This document shows positions 1 through 5,452 of a DNA stretch of 5,485 nucleotides, piece after piece. Numbering within the stretch: position 1 is the first letter of the stretch; the number at the start of each line of letters is the position of its first letter. Source of the stretch: an uncultured bacterium. Lineage in GTDB: Bacteria; Bacteroidota; Bacteroidia; Bacteroidales; Bacteroidaceae. The DNA lies in contig CAJMQV010000131.1 of assembly GCA_905215575.1 (NCBI GenBank), positions 1-5,485 on the forward strand. The letters run 5' to 3'. Under the pieces are notes generated by a model. It saw nothing but the letters and a program-made list of their open reading frames with translations. It made no database searches and was not told where the DNA came from. Made by a program: the position numbers and the translations under genes.

Positions 1-55
1 CCTCAAAGGTTTTATATTCCTCTTCCTGCAACTCCAAAATGATTACTTGTCCGAT
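1..55 (-). CDS. Possible next gene of the operon, 5' part only, no canonical start codon
   Basis: An open frame reads leftward off the window edge (translation from position 55: I-GQVIILELQEEEYKTFE). A strong Shine-Dalgarno (AAGGAGAT on the minus strand, 69..62) lies 6 bases before an ATC codon at 55..53, exactly where an ATG would be expected. The first in-frame canonical alternative is TTG at 37..35, about 24 bases from the Shine-Dalgarno, which is too far. The frame is closed upstream by TAG at 76..74, so it is not an extension of an earlier gene. It directly follows the lipoprotein stop codon, as the sixth gene of the operon would. The fragment is too short to assign a family. It could be a gene with a non-AUG start, a gene whose start was lost by point mutation, or a chance open frame. 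Confidence 0.35.
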   Translation of the reverse strand, partial: MGQVIILELQEEEYKTFE

Positions 56-60
56 ACCGT

Positions 61-69
61 TATCTCCTT
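61..69 (-). promoter_or_regulatory. Shine-Dalgarno without a proper start codon
   Basis: AAGGAGATA on the minus strand overlaps the end of the lipoprotein gene. It closely matches the site before the 95-residue membrane protein gene (AAGGAGATAA, 852 downward), but the codon at the correct spacing here is ATC. Confidence 0.5.
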
Positions 70-545
70 CATTCTACGACCACCTGTAGCGAACCGCAAA
101 AGTTATCTCCTTCTAATGTAAGATAGTTATCTCCCGTATTCAGCGTAACAGAGTATGTATCTGTACCACCGTTCTCGGCAATGACTTTCTCCTCGTTTTT
201 ATCTCTCCAGCACAGCTTAGCGGAGCCGGAGTCTATTGTTAATTTATAAGTTATGGTAAGGTCGTTTCCCTTATCGCGATCTAATCCTGTACCGCCAAAG
301 ATGTATTCTACATCACTGAAATTTTCATATTCAGCGGAATAAGAGCCGGCATAGGTATCTTCACCTTTCGTTTTGTCTCCCTGCAAATCTTTTTCCTCTG
401 TAAGAGCGTATTGACTGAAATGGTGTAAAAGATCGTTAAATCCATTCAACACATCGTCTTTGATATGATCGCCGCTGCATCCCGTCATGCCCAAAGCTAA
501 GCATAGCGAAAGCAGAATAGCGGTCAAAAGTTTCAAGGTTTTCAT
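69..545 (-). CDS. Surface lipoprotein, candidate LanI-like immunity protein
   Basis: This is a 158-residue secreted lipoprotein. Residues 1-22 form a lipoprotein signal peptide: basic start MKTLK, hydrophobic core LLTAILLSLCLALG, then MTG before the predicted lipidated Cys23. Met at -3 is a weaker-than-usual lipobox residue. A charged, polar stretch (about 24-65) leads to a probable beta-strand-rich domain (about 66-158) with alternating hydrophobic residues (LTITYKLTI, YSVTLNTG, LQVVVE). It has two cysteines, C112 and C150, that could form a disulfide. The ATG at 545 was chosen because AGGGGTG lies 5 bases before it and the signal peptide begins there; a longer frame from 629 would add a non-signal leader inside the previous gene. 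It starts 4 bases after that gene's stop. The known LanI immunity lipoproteins (SpaI is of similar size) bind the peptide at the cell surface, and a similar role here is inferred from position and architecture only. Confidence 0.85.
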   Translation of the reverse strand: MKTLKLLTAILLSLCLALGMTGCSGDHIKDDVLNGFNDLLHHFSQYALTEEKDLQGDKTKGEDTYAGSYSAEYENFSDVEYIFGGTGLDRDKGNDLTITYKLTIDSGSAKLCWRDKNEEKVIAENGGTDTYSVTLNTGDNYLTLEGDNFCGSLQVVVE

Positions 546-549
546 AGTT

Positions 550-837
550 TCACCCCTGAATAAGTCCCGGTATGGACATAGCGACGATCGCAATGGCGCC
601 GACAGCGTAAATGCTGTTGATTGCAACACATACCTGCATAAGCTTCGATTTTACCTTGCCTTTGGTATAAACAAGAATGGAAAAGATACCTGAAAAAATC
701 ATAAAGGCGGCGTAACTGAAAATCATAATCTCCGCTACAGGTGACTCCAATGCCCAATCGAAGCTGCGCAAAGGCAAGATTGTCCACGGAATGAACAACA
801 TAATGGTAGAAATAGCAGTTAAAATTTTGTTTTTCAT
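550..837 (-). CDS. Small three-helix membrane protein, candidate NukH-like immunity accessory
   Basis: This is a 95-residue, very hydrophobic protein. Predicted membrane helices lie at about residues 5-22, 34-56 and 66-90. The only strongly basic loop (YTKGKVKSK, 57-65) and the Lys-rich N-terminus suggest N-in/C-out topology, with a short external loop (about 23-33, containing D27 and E31). No enzymatic motif is visible. It follows the LanG-like permease by 5 bases and has its own AAGGAGAT site 7 bases before ATG. In the nukacin ISK-1 cluster the F-E-G transporter genes are followed by nukH, which encodes a three-helix immunity protein of about 92 residues. The match in size, helix number and gene order makes a NukH-like role plausible, but homology has not been tested. 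It could instead be an unrelated small membrane protein of the transporter complex. Confidence 0.85.
   Translation of the reverse strand: MKNKILTAISTIMLFIPWTILPLRSFDWALESPVAEIMIFSYAAFMIFSGIFSILVYTKGKVKSKLMQVCVAINSIYAVGAIAIVAMSIPGLIQG
551..557 (-). promoter_or_regulatory. Shine-Dalgarno deciding the lipoprotein start
   Basis: AGGGGTG on the minus strand, 5 bases before the ATG at 545. It lies inside the last codons and stop of the preceding gene, so translation of the two is probably coupled. It supports the short, signal-peptide-first start over the upstream in-frame ATG at 629. Confidence 0.7.
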
Positions 838-842
838 AGGTT

Positions 843-1613
843 TTATCTCCTTTCAGATGCGCCGTATCGAATGCAGGACACAGCAAGTGCAAGTATTGTA
901 ATACCGATTGCCACCGGTAGCCACGGAAGCCACGCAATCTGTGTTTCATAGACGCCTTCGGCGGCTTTTCCGTACTCAATCATCAGTAAATAGAATGGGT
1001 AGCTCATCGGATAAGCAAACCAGATTTTTGTGTTTATCATCAGCACGGAGGGTACGATAGACGCCAATCCCATACCAACTGAGAAAATAGGTGTTTTGAT
1101 CAAGGTGGAAATTGCCCAATACACTGCCGCCATTGGAATTGCAGCAATATAAATGCAAAGGACATTTTTGCATACATACAGCGGATCAAGGACAAAGTTA
1201 TAATCCTGCATGCCTGTGGCAATCGCAGCGCTGGCGTAATACGCCCCAATTGCCATAACCATCTGCACAGCCGCCAGCATAATCAAAACGGTAAACTTTG
1301 CAAGGCACATCTTTACAGTGCTGATCGGCAGGGACAACATTTTCAAAATTCCTTTGTTTGTTCGCTCTGTTTGATTGAGCAGGACGGTGCAGATAACAAG
1401 CGACGCCGGAATCATAAACCATACCATCCCCATGAAGCCCTGAATGAAAAAGTTGTTTTCAGGAGTGATCGGGATTCCTCTCACATCAAAAATCATATCG
1501 GAATTGATAATGCTGGGAAGCCACATCATAAGAACAGGGGCAAGCAGAATCAAAAATATTTTTGAGCGGCGGATCTTTGTAAGCTCCACACCTATCAAAG
1601 ATGAAAAACTCAT
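843..1613 (-). CDS. lanG: Lantibiotic-immunity ABC transporter permease, LanG/MutG-like
   Basis: This is a 256-residue integral membrane subunit of the peptide-exporting ABC transporter. About six helices are predicted, near residues 18-36, 58-80, 105-132, 150-172, 176-193 and 226-247. The N-terminus (GVELTKIRRSK) is the short cytoplasmic leader common in ABC-2-type permeases. A cytoplasmic segment after helix 2 (NKGILKMLSLPIS, about 86-98) has a counterpart in the partner permease (DNGMQKMSVLPIR), suggesting the two are paralogues and that this loop contacts the ATPase. Length and arrangement fit the MutG/LanG family (about 250 residues). Its ATG overlaps the upstream permease stop (ATGA, 1610-1613), with GGAGGT 7 bases before it. 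With the F and E subunits it should remove lantibiotic-like peptides from the membrane. The E versus G assignment rests on order and length. Confidence 0.88.
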   Translation of the reverse strand: MSFSSLIGVELTKIRRSKIFLILLAPVLMMWLPSIINSDMIFDVRGIPITPENNFFIQGFMGMVWFMIPASLVICTVLLNQTERTNKGILKMLSLPISTVKMCLAKFTVLIMLAAVQMVMAIGAYYASAAIATGMQDYNFVLDPLYVCKNVLCIYIAAIPMAAVYWAISTLIKTPIFSVGMGLASIVPSVLMINTKIWFAYPMSYPFYLLMIEYGKAAEGVYETQIAWLPWLPVAIGITILALAVSCIRYGASERR

Positions 1614-2335
1614 TCAAAGCACCTCCTCACCTTCAGATAAATCATTTCTACAATGCCAAAAAGGACGGTTTCCACTCCGCAAACAGACAAAAACAATGTT
1701 GTACGGCTATTCTCTGTTGCAGCAGCAAGCGTCTGATACGGGGAACTGAAGGGGAACAAACTCAGCACGGTATTGTCCTGTGGGAGAATTGAGAGTGTAA
1801 ACACAAGAATCACACCGATGCCAAGGGACACCCACATATTTTTACAAGCTGACGCAATCACCAGCATACTCATAAGGGTGGGCAGCGTAACGACAATTTG
1901 AAAGCCTGTGGTTTTGAGTATCTCCGCCAAATCAAAGGTGTAGCTCGGGAACCAATAGCTTGCACAACCGATTAACGCAGCTATTTCTATCACTACCATA
2001 GCGGACAGTAGCAATGCCGAAATACAGAATTTCCCTAAGAACATATTTCCCTGACGGATCGGAAGCACTGACATTTTCTGCATCCCGTTATCGGTATATT
2101 CCGTGTGGTACATCATACAAGCGCCGCAAATGGAAATGAGAATATTCAGCATCGCCATCATCTGCCAGTTTGCAGACATCAATATATCCATCGGATTTCC
2201 GGAGAGCGAAGTCATCTCCTCCGCTTTTACCATCATATAGACAACCGGAAAGGCGGCCGCAAGAAAGCCGCCTGCCAAAAACGCAGGAAGATAACCCGTG
2301 CGTTTCAGCTTTTTTGACTCTATGACAAGACTCAT
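1610..2335 (-). CDS. lanE: Lantibiotic-immunity ABC transporter permease, LanE/MutE-like
   Basis: This is a 241-residue membrane subunit with six predicted helices, near residues 16-36, 56-76, 103-126, 144-164, 167-185 and 213-236. A cytoplasmic loop after helix 2 reads DNGMQKMSVLPIR (82-94), paralogous to the one in the next permease. The N-terminus (SKKLKRTGYLP) is basic and cytoplasmic. Size and topology match the MutE/EpiE-type permease that pairs with a LanG subunit and one ATPase. They do not match the single large ten-helix permease of BceAB-type systems. It begins with an ATGA overlap (2332-2335) with the ATPase gene, and GGAGGT lies 5 bases before the ATG. The peptide substrate cannot be read from the sequence. 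Confidence 0.88.
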   Translation of the reverse strand: MSLVIESKKLKRTGYLPAFLAGGFLAAAFPVVYMMVKAEEMTSLSGNPMDILMSANWQMMAMLNILISICGACMMYHTEYTDNGMQKMSVLPIRQGNMFLGKFCISALLLSAMVVIEIAALIGCASYWFPSYTFDLAEILKTTGFQIVVTLPTLMSMLVIASACKNMWVSLGIGVILVFTLSILPQDNTVLSLFPFSSPYQTLAAATENSRTTLFLSVCGVETVLFGIVEMIYLKVRRCFE

Positions 2336-3087
2336 AGTGTACCTCCTCTCCGCTGATTGTCTTCATCAATCATAGCAAGGAAAGTATCTTCCAGATTATC
2401 AGTCGGGAATCCGGCAGCGCGGGCATTCTTCTTCAGGTCATCCATTGTTCCTTCAAACAAAAGGCGCCCGTGGTTCAAAATACCGATATCGTCCGCCATC
2501 AGCTCTACCTCGGGGAGCAAGTGTGAGGAAACCAGTACAGTACAGTCATATTTCTGCGGAAGAGAGCGGATCAGGGTGCGTATCTCATGAATACCCACCG
2601 GATCTAAGCCGTTTGTCGGTTCATCCAGAATGAGAATGGGAGGTCTTCCGATGAGCGCTCCTGCCAGCCCCAATCGCTGTTTCATGCCCAGGGAATATTT
2701 TTTGGCGAGCCGTTTGCGGAACTGTGTCAGACCGACAAGCTCCAGGGCATCGGAAACGCTGCTTTTGGGCAGGCCAAGGATTTTGCGGATGATCTCCAAA
2801 TTTTCCTCTCCGGTCAGATTCCCATAGAAAGCAGGTGCTTCAATGAACGAGCCGACTTCTTTCAAAATAGAAACTCGGTCTGACGGATATGTTTTTCCGT
2901 CGATATGAAAGTTCCCGCTTGTCGGCTTTGTAAGGCCGAGAAACATTTTCATCGTGGTGGATTTTCCGGCCCCGTTCGGACCGAGAAATCCGTAAACGCT
3001 ACCCTTGCGGATATGGAGATTTAAGTTAGACACAGCAGTAAAATCCCCATAGGTTTTCGTTAAATTTTGAGTTTCTATGATATTCAT
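2332..3087 (-). CDS. lanF: Lantibiotic-protection ABC transporter ATPase, LanF/BcrA-like
   Basis: This is a 251-residue cytoplasmic ATPase that powers the two downstream permeases. All core motifs are present: Walker A GPNGAGKS (36-43), signature YSLGMKQR (131-138), Walker B ILILDEP (151-157, catalytic E156), D-loop GLDP (160-163) and H-loop SSH (H189). Where most ABC proteins carry the Q-loop glutamine it has glutamate (FIEAPAFY, E83). This 'E-loop' is characteristic of LanF-type ATPases such as NukF. The C-terminal tail (about 205-251) is short, as in the BcrA/LanF group. The ATG at 3087 was chosen because AAAGGAGA ends 9 bases before it and the family-typical start (NIIETQNLTKTYG) follows. 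A longer frame from 3144 would run through the promoter. It is the first gene of the leftward operon and is probably induced by the divergent regulator. Confidence 0.95.
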   Translation of the reverse strand: MNIIETQNLTKTYGDFTAVSNLNLHIRKGSVYGFLGPNGAGKSTTMKMFLGLTKPTSGNFHIDGKTYPSDRVSILKEVGSFIEAPAFYGNLTGEENLEIIRKILGLPKSSVSDALELVGLTQFRKRLAKKYSLGMKQRLGLAGALIGRPPILILDEPTNGLDPVGIHEIRTLIRSLPQKYDCTVLVSSHLLPEVELMADDIGILNHGRLLFEGTMDDLKKNARAAGFPTDNLEDTFLAMIDEDNQRRGGTL

Positions 3088-3096
3088 CTTGAGAAA

Positions 3097-3104
3097 TCTC
3101 CTTT
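3097..3104 (-). promoter_or_regulatory. Shine-Dalgarno deciding the ATPase start
   Basis: AAAGGAGA on the minus strand, 9 bases before the ATG at 3087. No comparable site precedes the in-frame ATG at 3144. Confidence 0.8.
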
Positions 3105-3118
3105 CCTTTACTGCCTTT

Positions 3119-3124
3119 AGTATA
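3119..3124 (-). promoter_or_regulatory. Likely -10 element of the transporter operon promoter
   Basis: TATACT on the minus strand (5/6 to the TATAAT consensus), about 30 bases upstream of the start codon region. At the normal 16-18 base spacing there is no good -35; the hexamers there are GGTTGG, AGGTTG and AAGGTT. TTGGCA (3144..3139) is only 14 bases away. The poor -35 overlaps the 11-bp direct repeats, which fits an activator-dependent promoter. The predicted start of transcription is near 3112, giving a short leader. Confidence 0.5.
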
Positions 3125-3132
3125 CGATGGCA

Positions 3133-3170
3133 ACCTTGTGCCAACCTTCTCTCTACCTTACATTTACTTT
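3133..3170. promoter_or_regulatory. Four phased 11-bp direct repeats, probable response-regulator operator
   Basis: On the plus strand ACCTT occurs at 3133, 3144 and 3155 and ACTTT at 3166, each exactly 11 bases after the last (AAGGT or AAAGT on the minus strand). Identity extends further within pairs: CAACCTT at 3131 and 3142, and TTACATTT at 3158 and 3169. A pentamer plus six-base spacer, one helical turn apart, is how OmpR/PhoB-family dimers bind, and SpaR/NisR-type boxes in lantibiotic clusters have similar spacing. The four boxes could hold two dimers, running upstream from about -21 of the predicted transporter promoter. They also lie upstream of the regulator's own promoter, so they may serve autoregulation. 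Confidence 0.65.
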
Positions 3171-3187
3171 ACATTTGGAGTGTATCG

Positions 3188-3215
3188 TCGAAAATTCAAA
3201 AGGATATGGTATAAT
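3188..3215 (+). promoter_or_regulatory. Promoter of the two-component system genes
   Basis: A perfect extended -10, TGGTATAAT, lies at 3207-3215 (hexamer 3210-3215). The best -35 candidate is TCGAAA at 3188-3193 (4/6, 16-base spacer). The extended -10 can compensate for the weak -35, giving basal expression of the sensor pair. Transcription would begin near 3222, almost at the Shine-Dalgarno (AAAGGAGAG, 3221-3229), leaving an untranslated leader of only about 16 bases. Confidence 0.65.
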
Positions 3216-3237
3216 ATAAAAAAGGAGAGCTTTTGTT

Positions 3238-3942
3238 ATGGACTATAACTACTTAAAATACAAAAAAATCCTCATTGTAGACGATGAGGTCGGATTGCTT
3301 GAAATGGTAACTTCTATTTTAGAGCAAGACGGTTTCAAAGAAATCAAAACTGCCGGAACAGTATCTGAAGCGCTATCTGTATGTAAGGAATGGAATCCGG
3401 AGATTGCCGTCCTGGATGTCATGCTGCCTGACGGGAACGGGTTTTCTCTGTTTGAGCAGATGAGAGCCTTTACCGAAATTCCGGTGCTTTTCTTAACCGC
3501 TCGCGGCGAAGATGAGGATAAGTTAAAAGGCTTGGGACTTGGTGCGGACGATTATATGACAAAGCCGTTTTTGCCGAAAGAACTGCTGCTGCGTGTTGGG
3601 ATCATCTTAAAGCGTTACTACAAAGGAGAAACGCCTGTGGTGCAGCTTTCCGGCAGCCAGATTGATTTTGACCGTGCCGAAGTCATAAAGGGCGGGGAAC
3701 ATTTTCCGCTTACTGCAAAAGAACACGATATCTTAGGAGCGCTTTACCGCAACGCAGGCAGGATTGTGACAATCGACCAGCTTTGCGAGGCGGCTTGGGG
3801 CGATAATCCATTCGGATATGAAAACTCGCTTATGGCGCATATCCGCAGGATTCGTGAAAAGATAGAAGTCAATCCTTCAAAGCCGGTATCCCTTATCACC
3901 GTCAAAGGACTGGGTTATAAGCTGGTGTTAGGGGGAAAATAA
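3238..3942 (+). CDS. OmpR/PhoB-family response regulator (LanR-like)
   Basis: This is a 234-residue cytoplasmic transcription factor. The receiver domain (about 9-125) has the acidic pair D15-D16, phospho-acceptor D60 (AVLDVMLPDGNG), switch T87 (LFLTARG) and invariant K109 (YMTKPF). A winged-helix DNA-binding domain (about 135-231) has the LTAKEHDIL motif, the recognition helix region (NSLMAHIRRIREKIE, 196-210) and the terminal wing VKGLGYKL. Its length is normal for the family and close to SpaR/NisR. ATG at 3238 follows AAAGGAGAG by 8 bases. It is divergent from the transporter operon and one base from the kinase gene. Adjacent regulators of this type usually control the neighbouring transporter, and the four 11-bp repeats between them are the obvious target. 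The specific lantibiotic-response role is inferred from context. Confidence 0.95.
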   Translation: MDYNYLKYKKILIVDDEVGLLEMVTSILEQDGFKEIKTAGTVSEALSVCKEWNPEIAVLDVMLPDGNGFSLFEQMRAFTEIPVLFLTARGEDEDKLKGLGLGADDYMTKPFLPKELLLRVGIILKRYYKGETPVVQLSGSQIDFDRAEVIKGGEHFPLTAKEHDILGALYRNAGRIVTIDQLCEAAWGDNPFGYENSLMAHIRRIREKIEVNPSKPVSLITVKGLGYKLVLGGK

Positions 3943-3943
3943 T

Positions 3944-5335
3944 ATGAGGGATATTACAAGACTTGTTCGGCGGTTTGTAGGAATCCTTCTTTTGAGTACC
4001 GTCCTGCTGATCGCACTGAACATCGCCATTATTGTTATTGTTTCTGCCCATCAAACGGCGAATGGCAGACCGTGGACGATGGCAAAAGAAACTGCTGCTG
4101 CATTACAGAAAACAGAGACAGGGTATCTTCTGCCGAATGAAATTTCAGACGAGTTAATTCAGGAGAATGCCTGGGCAATTTACATTGATAATGAAACAAT
4201 GGCAGTCAAATGGCATACCGAGAATCTGCCCGATACCATTCCGTCCAGCTATACGATTTCTGATATTTCCAGTCTGACACGGGGATATATTGACGGATAT
4301 CCTACTTATACCGGAGAAGCAAAGGATGGATTAGTGGTTGTCGGATATCCAAAAGATCGGTTTTGGAAACATATGTCGCCGAGCTGGGACTACTACTTTA
4401 TCAAAAATGCTCCTTCCATTGTGCTTATCGTCATTGCCGTCAATGTCTTTTTGATTTTCCTGATTTATATGATTGCAAACTCCAAGCTGCTCAAATCAGT
4501 CAGGCCAATCACGAACGGCATACAGGCACTCCCGTCAGGCGAACCTGTGTCGGTAAAGGAACAGGGGATTCTATCTGAGCTTGCAAAAAAAATCAACCGG
4601 ACCTCCGGTATTCTTCAGGAGCAAAAGAGGGATTTGCAAAAGAAAGAAACAGCAAGAGCAAATTGGATTTCCGGCGTTTCTCACGATATCCGCACACCGC
4701 TTTCTATGGTGATGGGGTATGCCGGACAAATTGAAGAAAATGAAGCTTTACCGGAAGCAGACCGAAAAAAAGCAAGAATTATTCGCCAGCAAAGCATTAA
4801 GATGAAAAATCTGATTAACGATTTAAATCTGGCTTCAAAATTAGAATATAATATGCAGCCGATCAATCCGGTTCCTGTGAATCTTGTGGCGGTTGCCCGG
4901 CAGAGCGTTGTGGATTTTATGAATTTGGATATGGAAGAAAAATATCCGATAGAATGGAAAACCGCTGAAGATCTTACAGCCTGCGTGATACAGGGCGACA
5001 AAGAATTACTCCGACGGGCAATCGGAAATTTGATTACCAATGCACAGGTTCATAACCCCGATGGCTGTGAAATATCGGTTTGTGTTGTAAAGGAAGATGC
5101 CGAATACAAAATCATTGTTGAGGATAACGGCGTCGGTATTACCGATGAAAAGTTAGAGAAGCTTCGCAATACACCTCACTATATGATGAGTGACAGCGGG
5201 ACTGACGAGCCTCGTCACGGTTTAGGGCTTTTGATTGTTGGACAGATTGTCCACGCACACAACGGAACAGTATCCTTCGACCACGGAGCAAACGGCGGTT
5301 TTGCCGTGACTGTGACCTTCCCATGGAATATATAA
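3944..5335 (+). CDS. Sensor histidine kinase with extracellular sensor domain (LanK-like)
   Basis: This is a 463-residue membrane kinase, partner of the preceding regulator. Helix 1 lies at about 13-35, an extracellular domain at about 36-154, helix 2 at about 155-178, then a linker with probable coiled coil (about 205-235). The phospho-acceptor site SHDIRTPL has H247. The ATP-binding domain has the N-box (GNLITNAQVHNP, with N362 and N366), G1 (EDNGVGIT, D394) and G2 (RHGLGLLIV, G426 and G428). All catalytic residues are intact. The ~120-residue external domain distinguishes it from BceS-type kinases, which have almost none, and fits NisK/SpaK-type kinases that sense a peptide directly; its length is also similar to theirs. 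The ATG at 3944 is one base after the regulator stop, with GGGGGA 7 bases before it, so the pair is co-translated. The signal molecule is unknown. Confidence 0.94.
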   Translation: MRDITRLVRRFVGILLLSTVLLIALNIAIIVIVSAHQTANGRPWTMAKETAAALQKTETGYLLPNEISDELIQENAWAIYIDNETMAVKWHTENLPDTIPSSYTISDISSLTRGYIDGYPTYTGEAKDGLVVVGYPKDRFWKHMSPSWDYYFIKNAPSIVLIVIAVNVFLIFLIYMIANSKLLKSVRPITNGIQALPSGEPVSVKEQGILSELAKKINRTSGILQEQKRDLQKKETARANWISGVSHDIRTPLSMVMGYAGQIEENEALPEADRKKARIIRQQSIKMKNLINDLNLASKLEYNMQPINPVPVNLVAVARQSVVDFMNLDMEEKYPIEWKTAEDLTACVIQGDKELLRRAIGNLITNAQVHNPDGCEISVCVVKEDAEYKIIVEDNGVGITDEKLEKLRNTPHYMMSDSGTDEPRHGLGLLIVGQIVHAHNGTVSFDHGANGGFAVTVTFPWNI

Positions 5336-5414
5336 TCCTTTATAGGAAAAAGTAATGATATATTCTAAGCGGTTTTCAGTACTGGTATTTGCCTGTAGGC
5401 CTCTATTGCAATAA

Positions 5415-5452
5415 AAAATCCGACAGTCTGCCTTTGCAGATTGTCGGATTTT
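5415..5452. terminator. Strong hairpin terminator, probably bidirectional
   Basis: A 17-bp stem pairs 5415-5431 with 5436-5452, with a single G-U pair and a CTTT loop (5432-5435). Each arm ends in a run of A or T (AAAATCCGACA at the left, TGTCGGATTTT at the right), so the structure can end transcripts from both directions. It lies 79 bases after the kinase stop and 0 bases after the stop codon of the convergent right-edge gene. Confidence 0.9.

Noticed and set aside
546..629. Upstream extension of the lipoprotein to an ATG at 629.
   Set aside because: It would put 28 residues before an obvious lipoprotein signal peptide and overlap the preceding gene heavily.
542..979. A 145-codon minus-strand frame overlapping the permease, small membrane protein and lipoprotein genes.
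   Set aside because: The three genes it overlaps each have good Shine-Dalgarno sites and membrane or signal features; this frame is a Cys/His/Arg/Tyr-rich shadow.
3128..3144. Minus-strand TGGCAC then TTGC, resembling a sigma-54 -24/-12 promoter.
   Set aside because: The spacer between the two blocks is 4 bases rather than the required 5, no sigma-54 activator gene is present, and the similarity follows from the 11-bp direct repeats.
3088..3144. Upstream extension of the ATPase to an ATG at 3144.
   Set aside because: It has no Shine-Dalgarno, runs through the likely -10 and the operator, and adds residues not typical of the family.
4681..5040. A 119-codon open frame antisense to the kinase gene.
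   Set aside because: It lies wholly opposite conserved kinase motifs, lacks a convincing ribosome binding site, and its translation has no recognisable features.
843..5335. Interpretation as a BceAB-BceRS bacitracin-type detoxification module.
   Set aside because: The transporter has two six-helix permeases of about 250 residues rather than one large permease, the ATPase has an E-loop, and the kinase has a large external domain.
5391..5400. Small inverted repeat GCCTgtAGGC.
   Set aside because: The 4-bp arms with a 2-base loop are too short to form a stable structure; the real terminator follows at 5415.
5355..5414. A 19-codon frame after the kinase (MIYSKRFSVLVFACRPLLQ) ending just before the terminator.
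   Set aside because: There is only a weak GGAAAA upstream; the size is within chance and no family is recognisable.
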